From an uncultured Oscillospiraceae bacterium (GTDB lineage: Bacteria; Bacillota; Clostridia; Oscillospirales; Ruminococcaceae), in the NCBI GenBank assembly GCA_900540595.1, contig UQGL01000003.1, positions 85,554 to 149,553 of the forward strand: 64,000 nt of DNA, read 5' to 3'. The notes beneath the pieces were generated by a model that saw nothing but the letters and a program-made list of their open reading frames with translations, was not told the origin of the DNA and ran no database searches. Shown one piece after another: positions 41,580 through 50,027 of this stretch. Position 1 is the first letter of the stretch. Each line of letters begins with the position of its first letter. The position numbers were made by a program, and so were the translations under genes.

Positions 41580-44500
41580 TTATGCGTTCTTGTTTTCGGC
41601 CTTGGCAGCTTTCGCGGCCTTGTACAGTTTGACATCACGGACAATGCCGCGGATCGCCAGTGCAAACAGTGCCACGGCAACAAGGTCGATCAGAGCAACA
41701 AGGTGGCGCCAGCCGAGCACAGCGGGCTTAAAGTCGTGGCGCAGCGCGGCGGTATCGCCGATGCTCTCGGCATAGTCGCGGTTGGTCACGCGGACATGCA
41801 GGTACATGTAAAGGGTCTCCTTGGCGGCACGGCGCAGCGCCTGCATATAGCTGTTGGAGCCGGTCTCGCAGGTAAGCTGGCCGCCCATCATGCCGGACAT
41901 CCAAAGGCTGCCGCCTGCACGCAGGGCCTGATCGCCGTTCATGAAGCTGTGGTGGTCGGCGTAGTCGGTGATAACAGCGCCGTCAAAGCCCCATTCATCG
42001 CGCAGGATACCGGTCAGCAGCGCCTCGCTGCCGCCTGCCCAGACCGCGCCGATGCGGTTGTAGCTGCTCATCAAACCGACAGCATTGTACTCCTCGACCA
42101 GCATCTGGAAGGGGCGCAGATAGGTTTCGCGCAGGGTCTGCTCGGTCATCCATGTGTAGACGGAATCGCGGTAGATGCCGCTCTCGCCATCGTTGCAGAT
42201 GAAATGCTTGACATAGGTGTAGACACCGGCATCGTTGGCGCCCTGCACGGTGTTGCCGCAGATGACGCCGGACAGCAGGCTGTCCTCGGAATAATACTCA
42301 TAGTTACGACCGTTGAAGGGGCTGCGGTGCATGTTGGTGGCAGGGGCATACCAGCCGGTGTAGCCGTTCTGCAGTGCCTGCGTGCCGATGGTACGGCCCT
42401 CCTGCAAAGCAAGGTCGGCGTTCCAGGTCTGGGCCAGCGTGCTGGAGCTGGGAAAGCCGGTCCCGGCACCCATGCCGGTAAATCCGCCGATCTGTGCGGG
42501 GCCGTCGGCATCCTTGCTGCGCACCTTGCCGATGCTCTTGAGCTCAACCAGACCGCCGTAAGCGTTGACAAACAGGTTTTCCATCTCGTCCACAGTCAGC
42601 TGATCCAGCAGGGCATCCCACTGCGGGTCGTTGAAGTCAGCGCCCAGCTGGTAGCCCAGCTCGGTAGTCTTGCCGTTATCCTCGATCTTCAGACCGTTCT
42701 TGACACCGGTGGTGATGGCCTCATCGGCCTCGTTGATGTAGCCGTTCGCCATGTCGGCGGTGTAGAGGTTCAGCGCCTTGACATTGTCGGTCATAGCGCG
42801 GCTGGGGGTGCAGGCCTTCGGGAAGGTACCCGCAAAGTCGGCGCGGGTCAGGTAGGTGATGTTCTGGGCGGAATCGCTGCCGTCAAGGCTTACGCCGTCA
42901 ATGGCATCGCTGCCGGTGAACTTGTTGCCGACCTCGCTGCCGGAGACACTGTCGGTCGGATACTGCACATTGGCGGGCAGCGTGCAGGTCAGCGCTGCCT
43001 TCTCGGCATCGTCCACGGTGTGGGCATCGTGGCGCACGGTAAAGATATAGTCACCGGCGTCCATCTCATAGCCGGCAAAGCCGTTGTGGTTGGCATCGTA
43101 GGCATCGTAACTTGCCATCTTTTCCACGGGGACGGTCAGGGTGACCTCCTCGCTCTCGCCGGGCTGCAGCTCCTTGGTCTTGGCAAAGGCGGCCAGCTCC
43201 ACGCTGGATTTCTCGATCTCGCCGGTGATGTAGGGGGCGGTATAGTACAGCTGGACAACATCCTTGCCCGCACGGTCGCCGGTGTTGGTAACGGTCACTT
43301 TTACCGTTACATCGCCGTCCTTGGTCAGGGTACTGCCGTCAGCGGCGGCATCGGTGATGTCCCAGTCAAAACTGGTGTAGGACAGGCCGTAGCCGAACGG
43401 ATACTGCACAACGCCGTCATAGCCGGTGCCGTACTCGTTGGAAACATTGCTCCAGCAGCCCTCGGCGTCAGCGGTCTCGTACCATTTGTAGCCGATGTAA
43501 ATGCCCTCGGCGTAATCCACATAGGAGACCTGCTCATAGGCATAGGGGGCATCGAGGTTGCCGCAGGTGGTGCCGTCCGCCGGGTACAGACCCTCGGCAT
43601 CGGTGTAAGCGCCCACGCCCTCAAGACCGGCGTTCGCGTAGCTGGCTGCGGTGGTCAGATCATAGGCCCAGGTGTCGGCAGTGCGGCCGCTCGGCTCCTT
43701 CTCACCCCACAAAACGGCAGGAATGACCGAGGCAGCCTCCGAGCCGGACAGCCCGGCAATCAGGCAGGCATCCACGCCGGGGATGGTTTCCAACTGCCCC
43801 AGCTCCATCACATTGGTGGAGTTGACCAGCACGACCACGTTTTTGTAGTTGGCACCAACGTAGGTCAGCAAATTTTCTTCCTCGGTGGTCAGCTCCAGCA
43901 TCGTGCGGGTGTCGTCCACCACGATGTCGCCGCCCTTCTCGGTGCGCTTGTACTGCTGTTTGGTGGCGTCGTTGCTCTCGCCTGCCACACGGCCGATGAC
44001 GACCACGGCGGTATCGGAGTAATTCTTGGCGTTATCCAGCATGGTCTGGGTGTAGTAGGCGGTGTTGTTGATGTCAGGCTCGTACAGGCGGCCGGACTGC
44101 TCGGGACGGCTGTTCAGTGTTTTGAGATATTCGCGGCCGGGCTGGAAGTCCTTGTACATATCGGTCAGCTCGGTGTTGTACTCAATGCCGTAGGCGGTCA
44201 GGGCGGCCAGCAGATCCGTGTTGACGGCGTTCACGCCGCCGGAACCGGAGCCGCCGCCCAGCCATGCGGTGGACGCCCAGCCGAACACATTGACTTTTTT
44301 GGTGTCGGCGCTCAGGGGCAGGATGTTATCGTTGTTCTGCACCAGCACGGTGCCCTCTGCCTCGACCTCTGCGGCGAGGGCCTCGGCCTTCAGCTTGGTG
44401 TCTGCGATTTCGGTTTTGGAATAATGGCCGCTGGGCGCGCCGATAAAGCTGTCGATGATGGTAGCCATCGTGGACAGGACATAGGTGCCGGCCAGCACTG

Positions 44501-44582
44501 CGACCAACAATATCGCAGACAGTGTCAGCCCGATCCCATGCAGCACGGGATGCGGCTTGCGGACTTTCGGTTGCTTCGCCAT
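41580..44582 (-). CDS. Domain-permuted GH3 with a membrane segment at each end
   Basis: 1000 residues. A membrane helix lies at about 15-38 and another at about 955-978, followed by a Lys/Ala-rich tail. Domain order is reversed compared with most GH3: first the alpha/beta sandwich (VLVQNNDNILPLSA) and fibronectin-like domain (YPFGYGLSYTSFDW, to about residue 530), then the TIM barrel (about 610-920: KDADGPAQIGGF, YAPATNMHRSPFNGRNYEYY, KHFICNDGE, nucleophile in VITDYADHH). Reversed GH3 enzymes are known from ruminal and gut Clostridia. Both ends anchored would place the catalytic part outside the membrane. AGAAGGAA precedes ATG 44582. Confidence 0.9.
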   Translation of the reverse strand: MAKQPKVRKPHPVLHGIGLTLSAILLVAVLAGTYVLSTMATIIDSFIGAPSGHYSKTEIADTKLKAEALAAEVEAEGTVLVQNNDNILPLSADTKKVNVFGWASTAWLGGGSGSGGVNAVNTDLLAALTAYGIEYNTELTDMYKDFQPGREYLKTLNSRPEQSGRLYEPDINNTAYYTQTMLDNAKNYSDTAVVVIGRVAGESNDATKQQYKRTEKGGDIVVDDTRTMLELTTEEENLLTYVGANYKNVVVLVNSTNVMELGQLETIPGVDACLIAGLSGSEAASVIPAVLWGEKEPSGRTADTWAYDLTTAASYANAGLEGVGAYTDAEGLYPADGTTCGNLDAPYAYEQVSYVDYAEGIYIGYKWYETADAEGCWSNVSNEYGTGYDGVVQYPFGYGLSYTSFDWDITDAAADGSTLTKDGDVTVKVTVTNTGDRAGKDVVQLYYTAPYITGEIEKSSVELAAFAKTKELQPGESEEVTLTVPVEKMASYDAYDANHNGFAGYEMDAGDYIFTVRHDAHTVDDAEKAALTCTLPANVQYPTDSVSGSEVGNKFTGSDAIDGVSLDGSDSAQNITYLTRADFAGTFPKACTPSRAMTDNVKALNLYTADMANGYINEADEAITTGVKNGLKIEDNGKTTELGYQLGADFNDPQWDALLDQLTVDEMENLFVNAYGGLVELKSIGKVRSKDADGPAQIGGFTGMGAGTGFPSSSTLAQTWNADLALQEGRTIGTQALQNGYTGWYAPATNMHRSPFNGRNYEYYSEDSLLSGVICGNTVQGANDAGVYTYVKHFICNDGESGIYRDSVYTWMTEQTLRETYLRPFQMLVEEYNAVGLMSSYNRIGAVWAGGSEALLTGILRDEWGFDGAVITDYADHHSFMNGDQALRAGGSLWMSGMMGGQLTCETGSNSYMQALRRAAKETLYMYLHVRVTNRDYAESIGDTAALRHDFKPAVLGWRHLVALIDLVAVALFALAIRGIVRDVKLYKAAKAAKAENKNA

Positions 44583-44705
44583 TTGCGTTTTTCCTTCTTG
44601 TGCACATTATACAGGCGTCTGCCTTTGTGTTGCCTCTATTGTAGCAGAACCGGGGCAAAACAGCGCACCTTTTGCATAACCTGCCGGTTTTGGTACATAC
44701 TTTGC

Positions 44706-44747
44706 AAAAAAGGCAAAACGCGCAGGAAATTTCCTGCGCGTTTTGCC
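44706..44747 (-). terminator. Terminator after the second AgrC-type kinase gene
   Basis: Perfect 18-bp inverted repeat (GGCAAAACGCGCAGGAAA and its complement) followed on the minus strand by TTTTTTG. Confidence 0.93.
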
Positions 44748-44797
44748 CAAGTTCGTGCTTGTTCAGTTGTGCAACCTGCCAGCAGCATGGTGACTGA

Positions 44798-46072
44798 TCA
44801 TTTCTGCGGCAGCAGCACCCGCAGGGTGAACCACTCGTTTTCCCAGTGCAGGGTCAGGGTGCCGCCGCGGGCCTCAGCGGCAGCGCGGACACTTTTCAGG
44901 TCGTAGCCGCCGTGGCTGCTGCGGCGTGGCAGACCGTCCGGGCCCAACTCCACGGGCTGGGTGCAGTAGTTTTCAAACCGCAGCATCACAAAGCCGTTTT
45001 GGGCGTAGATGGCCGTGCGGATCAGCCGTTTTTCTGGGTCCTGCTCGGTCAGCACACTCTCGGTGGCGTTGTCCAGCGCTGTGCCGACAATGGTGCATAT
45101 CTCCCCCGTTGTCAAAAAATTCAGCAGCGTGCCGTCTGCGACACAGGTCATGTTGATGCCGTGCTGCTGGCAGTACAGGCTTTTGGCCGTCAGCAGCGTG
45201 TCCAGCACCGGGTTGCCGGTCTTGTTCTCGGCCTCATAGCGGCGGATGTCGCTCTCCATCTCCGCCAGAGCGGCATTCTGCTTGGCCTGATCCCGCTCGG
45301 CCCGGATGGCCGCGATCTGCATTTTCAATTCGTGGTAGCGCCGGTTGATCAGGCGTATATTCTCCTTGCTCTGGCGGTACTGCTCATATTGGCGGTGCAA
45401 CACGGCGTCCATGGCGGAAAGCTCGCTGTGCAGCGCCGTTTCCCGCAGCTGCTCATGCTGGACGCTCAAAATCAGCACCCCGGCAAAATCCACCAGCGTG
45501 CGGATGTAGTAGACGCTCATCGTCGCCTGTTCGTCGGCGATAAAGCTCAGGTTGCTCACAGCAAAAACGGTCATCGCCATAACGGCCGCCATCAGCGTGG
45601 CCGCCGCCGTAACCTTCAGCCGCGCGGCGATCACGCGGCGGCGCTCCAGCCAGTACAGACCCCCGTACAGTGCGCCGTAGACGGCCGCCAGCAGCAGCAG
45701 CGCCGGTATCTCGCCGCCCCCGTACTGCGGCCAGAGCCAGCAGTGCAGCTGCCATTCCAGACTGGCTGCCAGCTCCGCCAGAACAAACGCCCGCGCGCAG
45801 CTGTAGCCGGCCTCCCGCAGGTTCATCTCCCGCGTGGCCCAGAGGTAGAGATACATCGCCGCGATAGCCGTCACCATGCAGGGCACCCACCACGCAAGCG
45901 GCACATGGCCGGTCAGGTGCAAAAACACTGCCAGCAGAATCGCCCAGATGGCGGTTATCGCCCAGTACACCGGCTTTGCGGTGCGGGGCGGCCGTGCCTG
46001 CGCATACAGCAGGACGGCCAGGATCTCCGCCAGCGCCGTGTACAACCGCGGTACATCCGGTAAAACGGACAT
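44798..46072 (-). CDS. AgrC-like GHKL sensor histidine kinase (second pair)
   Basis: 424 residues. Six or so membrane helices (1-205), then a coiled coil with YHELKMQIAAI (likely phospho-His region, about residue 250) and a GHKL domain with VGTALDNATESVL and SHGGYDLKSVRAAAEARGG. The start codon overlaps the stop of the regulator gene by one base (TAATG). It is a paralogue of the kinase at 22070-23353 with better-preserved ATPase boxes. No pheromone gene is nearby. It is next to the GH3 genes but separated from them by a strong terminator. Confidence 0.87.
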   Translation of the reverse strand: MSVLPDVPRLYTALAEILAVLLYAQARPPRTAKPVYWAITAIWAILLAVFLHLTGHVPLAWWVPCMVTAIAAMYLYLWATREMNLREAGYSCARAFVLAELAASLEWQLHCWLWPQYGGGEIPALLLLAAVYGALYGGLYWLERRRVIAARLKVTAAATLMAAVMAMTVFAVSNLSFIADEQATMSVYYIRTLVDFAGVLILSVQHEQLRETALHSELSAMDAVLHRQYEQYRQSKENIRLINRRYHELKMQIAAIRAERDQAKQNAALAEMESDIRRYEAENKTGNPVLDTLLTAKSLYCQQHGINMTCVADGTLLNFLTTGEICTIVGTALDNATESVLTEQDPEKRLIRTAIYAQNGFVMLRFENYCTQPVELGPDGLPRRSSHGGYDLKSVRAAAEARGGTLTLHWENEWFTLRVLLPQK

Positions 46073-46779
46073 TACCCCTCACCCCCGATGAAATCCGCCA
46101 GCGCCGCAAGGAAGCTCTTTCTCTTGGGGCGGCTGATCTGCAGCTCATACGGGCCGACCTGCACAACGCTCTGCTGCACACCAGACACCTGTGCCAGATT
46201 GACAAGATACCCGCTGTTGCAGCGCGCAAAGGGCTGCGCAGCCAGCTTTTCCTCCAGCGTTTTGAGCGCACCGGGGGCCGAGAAATCACCATCCTCGGTG
46301 TAAAAGTGGATCCGGTGGCCCTCACTCTCAATGTAGTAGATGCCTGCCGCATCCAGCCGGCGCATGCCGCCGTCCACCGGAACGGCCAGATAGTGGCGCA
46401 CACGGCGGGCCAACTGGTTCACGACCTTTTGCAGCTGCTGCGAAAAGGCAAAATACGGCACGGGCTTCAGCACATAATCCAGCGCCCCCACCGCGTACCC
46501 CTTGATGGCATACTGCGCCATGTTGGTAATAAAAATCAGCAGTACATCGCTGTCCAGCGCGCGGATGCGGCGGGCGGTCTCCATGCCGTCCAGATGCGGC
46601 ATCTCAACATCAAGAAAAATAATGTCGTAGACCGGACGGTATTCCTCAAGGATCTCAACGCCGCTTGCAAAGGCCGAAACCTCAAACGGTGTACCGTACT
46701 GCCGTGTATAACGCTGCACATAGCCTGTCAGCTGCTCCCGGACGGCGGCCTCGTCTTCCACGATCGCAATGCGGGTCAT
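46072..46779 (-). CDS. LytTR-type response regulator (second pair)
   Basis: 235 residues. Receiver: IAIVEDEAAVREQL, phospho-Asp in IIFLDVEMPHLDGME, then LIFITNMAQYAIKGYAVGALD. The C-terminal LytTR domain has YYIESEGHRIHFYTEDG and FARCNSGYLVNLAQV. The start is ATG 46779 after AAGGAGG; 14 additional codons upstream are not needed. Very similar in layout to the regulator at 23354-24061. Confidence 0.92.
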   Translation of the reverse strand: MTRIAIVEDEAAVREQLTGYVQRYTRQYGTPFEVSAFASGVEILEEYRPVYDIIFLDVEMPHLDGMETARRIRALDSDVLLIFITNMAQYAIKGYAVGALDYVLKPVPYFAFSQQLQKVVNQLARRVRHYLAVPVDGGMRRLDAAGIYYIESEGHRIHFYTEDGDFSAPGALKTLEEKLAAQPFARCNSGYLVNLAQVSGVQQSVVQVGPYELQISRPKRKSFLAALADFIGGEG

Positions 46780-46810
46780 CCGCAGCACCTCCTTTTGGCT
46801 GGTATCGCAC

Positions 46811-46909
46811 CCGGGCATCACTGCATAACGCCCGTGCCGGTGCGGTGCGCGGTGATGCCCGGATATTTTTTCCTGCTGTTAGTATAGCATACCGCACCCC
46901 CCTGCGCAA
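46811..46909 (-). promoter_or_regulatory. Promoter and structured leader of the second LytTR/AgrC pair
   Basis: TTGCGC (46904-46909), 17 nt, TATACT (46881-46886). The transcript then forms a hairpin with 11-bp arms CCGGGCATCAC/GTGATGCCCGG (46811-46862) around a 30-nt GC-rich centre, ending 31 nt before the start codon. There is no T-run, so it may stabilise or regulate the message. Confidence 0.6.
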
Positions 46910-47043
46910 GAAGTGCCACTGCGGGCAGAAGTCACAAAGGGCGGCAGCAATTTTTGTCGTTATTACGCATTGACGGGACCGTCCCTGCAATTTTATACTG
47001 TTTTTATACGATATTATACTGTCTTGCGCAGGAGGGTCCGGCC

Positions 47044-47616
47044 ATGAAAGCATCCCGCAGTTCCAAAAAGACATCCGGTTTTACTTTGGTGGAGCTAATT
47101 GTTGTATTGGTAATTTTAGCGACACTGGCGGCACTGCTGGTGCCCTCGCTGACCGGCTACATAGACAAGGCACGGCAGAATGCGGTCATTGCCAAGGCCC
47201 GCACCGTGCTGGTTGCCTCGCAGGCGGTCGTCACCGAGGCCTATGCGGATGGTAAGCTGGTTCTTGATACAAGCGGAGAGTTATATATGCCTCCCGATCC
47301 TAAGTCGGCCATTGCCCACACCATGGCCAAGGAGATTATGGCGCTGGCAGAGATAACGGAGGACGAGTGCGAATGGCGCATTTACATTGTATCACCTATT
47401 GAAGAAGAGTATGCCGCGTTGGCCACCATTCTGCAGCTTGACTACTGCGACAAAAGCTACCGCGTGACCTATCGGGCTGTCCAAACTGAGTATGAGCCCG
47501 CAGGCTGGGGACAACCGGTGCCCGGTGACAGTCTAGAAGAGCCAGATGGTTTGAATGGTGAGCCGTTCTTGACCTCGGATGCATACGATCCCGATCATTC
47601 TCATACAGACAATTAA
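47044..47616 (+). CDS. Type IV pilin-like (prepilin) protein
   Basis: 190 residues. A short basic leader, then the prepilin cleavage and methylation motif G-FTLVELIVVLVIL at about residue 16 and the long hydrophobic helix, followed by a pseudopilin-like GYIDKARQNAVIAKARTVL. The C-terminal part is acidic. The start is ATG 47044 after AGGAGGG. No prepilin peptidase, secretion ATPase or other pilus gene is in the window, so this is an orphan that must use machinery elsewhere, such as competence-type pseudopili. Confidence 0.87.
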   Translation: MKASRSSKKTSGFTLVELIVVLVILATLAALLVPSLTGYIDKARQNAVIAKARTVLVASQAVVTEAYADGKLVLDTSGELYMPPDPKSAIAHTMAKEIMALAEITEDECEWRIYIVSPIEEEYAALATILQLDYCDKSYRVTYRAVQTEYEPAGWGQPVPGDSLEEPDGLNGEPFLTSDAYDPDHSHTDN

Positions 47617-48135
47617 ATTGCCTACCGATTTTCTCTATTCTCCAGCCGCTCTTTACAGGAAAAAGTGGTATTTCCCCATACTGCTTTTCACAGCACGCCA
47701 AGTCGGAGTGTATATCACTTTGTCTGTTGCTCTTCGGGAACTTCTGTGGCCAAAATCAGCAGAGTCTTTCTGTGTACCGTTCTCTGCCACCATCCTTACC
47801 ATTTCCTCTGTAGGGGCGGCATACATGCCGCCCTCCCACCTTTCCCTTGATCGCCAATGCAATCTTCCATCACCCTGTAGGGGCCGGGCATGCCCCGCAG
47901 GGGCAATCAGCGTGTCAAAAAATCACATTCTTGCCCTATTGAATGTGTAGGGGCGACCATTGGTCACCCGCCAACTTGACGCAGCAACGCATTTTCCGGG
48001 GAAGTTGTTTCACAGACAAACGGGCACGGGCGAGCAACGCCCGCCCCAACAAGAGTTTTTTTGACAGCCTGAAATACACGAGCTCTTCTCGCCCCCGATG
48101 GCGCACCAAGCTCCTGCTTTCCGGAAAACAGCAAT
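47617..48135. other. Intergenic region with three GTAGGGGC-type repeats, no gene seen
   Basis: About 520 nt without a convincing gene on either strand: open frames are short, lack ribosome sites and resemble nothing. It contains three repeats in the same orientation, each starting GTAGGGGC: 47810-47833 (palindrome around GGCATACATGCC), 47877-47905 and 47947-47968 (GGCGACCATTGGTCACC). It borders the tRNA-Lys integration site. Confidence 0.6.
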
Positions 48136-48171
48136 AAAAAATACCCCGCAACTTCTTGCGAGGTATCTTTT
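48136..48171 (-). terminator. Hairpin left of the attachment repeat (likely old tRNA-Lys terminator)
   Basis: Stem ATACCCCGCAA/TTGCGAGGTAT with TTTTTT on the minus strand and CTTTTT on the plus strand. It lies at the 3' end of the tRNA-Lys fragment, so it is probably the original terminator of that tRNA, now cut off from the 5' half by the integrated element. Confidence 0.75.
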
Positions 48172-48216
48172 TGGTGCACCATCGGGGACTCGAACCCAGG
48201 ACCCACTGATTAAGAG
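48172..48216. repeat. Left attachment repeat (3' part of tRNA-Lys), attL
   Basis: 45 bp identical to 56425-56469. On the minus strand it is the tRNA-Lys 3' half from the anticodon loop (CTCTTAA) through the T arm to CCA. Beyond it the sequence no longer resembles a tRNA, as expected for the end that keeps only the displaced 3' fragment. Confidence 0.9.
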
Positions 48217-48311
48217 ATATGGTATCCTTGTTTCCTATCTTTTCCCAACTTTGCAAATCGTTGATTTTACGCGTTTTTTATGGGATAATTTAGGGCTTCG
48301 TTCCCTCTCGT

Positions 48312-48361
48312 GCCCTAATTTTCCCTATCTTTGCTCGTCAAACTTGAGCAGAACTTGAGCA
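48312..48361. repeat. Left-end integrase arm-type sites (candidate)
   Basis: GCCCTAATT (48312-48320) and two ACTTGAGCA copies 11 bp apart (48342-48350, 48353-48361). The same set, in the same orientation and spacing, occurs near the right end (56298-56354). The last copies overlap the 3' end of the integrase gene. Confidence 0.7.
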
Positions 48362-49744
48362 AGATTCTTTGAGCATGTTTTCAAGGCTTGCTTGCACCCG
48401 CCCGATGGCTTCCATCTGGGTGCTGTCAAATACCTTGGCATAGATGTTCAGCGTTGTCGAAACATTCGCGTGGCGCAAAATCGTCTGCACCGTTTTGGGG
48501 TCTGCGTGTGTCCGAATCAGCAGCGTTGCGCACAGGTGCCGCAGCGAGTGTACCGTGACATGCGGCAGGCCGTTGCGCTCCGTCAGCTTATCCAGCCATT
48601 CATTGATGGTGCTCGGATTTAACGGCATCCCATCATCATTGATAAACAAGCACTCCCAATCGCCGCGCCATGCGTCACCGTACATTGCCTTGTGCTCGTT
48701 CCACCACTGGCGGTATTCTGCAAGCACTTCTGCCAGCATGGGCGACAGCGGCAAGTCTGCTTTGCTTTCCTTGGTTTTGAGCTTGCCGAGGATAAGCCCC
48801 TCGCCGCTCTTTTCTTTAAGCTGCTGCGATACATGTACAATGCCTTTATCTAAATCCACGTTGCCCCATGTCAAGCCGCACAGCTCACCTTTACGCAGTC
48901 CCAGATAAATCAGAATCAGCAGCGCCGTCTTAACGCGAATGTCCTTCTCACACATAACCGCACAAACAAAACGCGCGCTTTCTTCTTCGGAAAACACATA
49001 AATTTTCGAGTCGATTTTAGGCGCACGAACGGCGTCAATCGAATTATCGGTCAGCAGCTTATGCTTTTCGGCGTAGTGGCAGACCGCACGCAAAAAGCGG
49101 TGCACGCCGTTGATTGTCGTACTGGAATAAGGAGACTCCCGCACTTCCAGTTTGAACGCTTTATCTACGGGGCATTGCAGCGCCTTTGCCATTTTATCCG
49201 CACTTTCCAGCGCGACCCGGCAGCCCTTGCAGGCAATCTGCACCGTGTCGATACACAAGCCCGCCTTTTCCGCAAGCGCCTTGTAGGTCATGCCCTTTTC
49301 TTTGCGGATTTTATCAAGTTCCATTGCCGTCACGCAGTATGTCCGTTTGGCGTCCGGCTCCCGCATATCGGCATAAATGCGCTCGATTTGATAGGCCTTC
49401 AACGCCGAAATCGGCATATTGCCTATATCGTCCTCCACAACGCTCAGCATATACTCGTACCACTCTTTGGTTTTATATTCCATTTCCGTGTTGCGAATAT
49501 ACTCGCGCGCCACATCAGACAGTTTCGTTCTGGCATCAAGGGCAGCGCGCCCCTGCTTCACTTCGTTCTCAAAAATAACCGCCTGCCGTTTTGCTTCTTT
49601 TTCGGCTGCTTTTGCGGTCATTCCTGCGGGCGGTTGCCACGTTTTGGAGCGTGTACGCTGTTTGCCATCGGCGTTCTGGCTCAAGAACACACGGAATTGG
49701 TATACCGTTGTTCCGTTGCTTTGGGTACGTTTTGTAATGTTCAT
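48338..49744 (-). CDS. Tyrosine integrase with an inserted XRE helix-turn-helix
   Basis: 468 residues. Residues 1-65 form an arm-binding AP2-like domain (TVYQFRVFLSQNADGKQRT), 70-135 the first half of the core-binding domain, and 141-200 an XRE-type helix-turn-helix (MELDKIRKEKGMTYKALAEK). The second half of the core-binding domain follows (INGVHRFLRAVCHYAEKHKL), then the catalytic domain with Arg284 in YLGLRKGELCGL, VHSLRHLCATLL and ILRHANVSTTLNIYAKV with the nucleophile Tyr. The start is ATG 49744 after AAGGAG. It lies beside attL. The inserted domain is not part of standard Tn916 or lambda integrases. Confidence 0.92.
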   Translation of the reverse strand: MNITKRTQSNGTTVYQFRVFLSQNADGKQRTRSKTWQPPAGMTAKAAEKEAKRQAVIFENEVKQGRAALDARTKLSDVAREYIRNTEMEYKTKEWYEYMLSVVEDDIGNMPISALKAYQIERIYADMREPDAKRTYCVTAMELDKIRKEKGMTYKALAEKAGLCIDTVQIACKGCRVALESADKMAKALQCPVDKAFKLEVRESPYSSTTINGVHRFLRAVCHYAEKHKLLTDNSIDAVRAPKIDSKIYVFSEEESARFVCAVMCEKDIRVKTALLILIYLGLRKGELCGLTWGNVDLDKGIVHVSQQLKEKSGEGLILGKLKTKESKADLPLSPMLAEVLAEYRQWWNEHKAMYGDAWRGDWECLFINDDGMPLNPSTINEWLDKLTERNGLPHVTVHSLRHLCATLLIRTHADPKTVQTILRHANVSTTLNIYAKVFDSTQMEAIGRVQASLENMLKESCSSSAQV

Positions 49745-49803
49745 TTTTCTGTTCTCCTTATAAATGAGCGCCCGCTCCGGCAAGCAGAACGGGCGCACGG
49801 TAG

Positions 49804-50007
49804 TTACACGCTGACAGTCAGATAATCCATCAGATTTTGCCACGACACCAGAATCTTACGCCCGGTGTGGACAGCGGGGAGCTTGCCCTCGTCCACCCAG
49901 CGGCGCAGGGTCTTTTCCCCCACCGGGATACCTTCCTCACGGCAACGCGCGGCAGTGTTGCCGATGGTTGCGATGTCTGCGTACTTCTTGATATTGTTGT
50001 TTTTCAT
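49804..50007 (-). CDS. Excisionase-like DNA-binding protein
   Basis: 67 residues with a MerR/Xis-type winged helix: VGEKTLRRWVDEGKLPAVHTG followed by KILVSWQNLMDYL. It starts after GGAGG. The position between the recombinase genes is normal for a recombination directionality factor that switches the integrase to excision. Confidence 0.85.
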   Translation of the reverse strand: MKNNNIKKYADIATIGNTAARCREEGIPVGEKTLRRWVDEGKLPAVHTGRKILVSWQNLMDYLTVSV

Positions 50008-50027
50008 GGCAGATACCTCCGTATCTC

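Noticed and set aside
41556..44906. Plus-strand open frame of about 1100 codons opposite the permuted GH3 gene
   Set aside because: Very long but without a ribosome site or family; GH3 motifs on the minus strand are complete.
47579..48256. Short open frames between the pilin gene and attL
   Set aside because: They overlap the palindromic repeats, lack ribosome sites and show no recognisable sequence.
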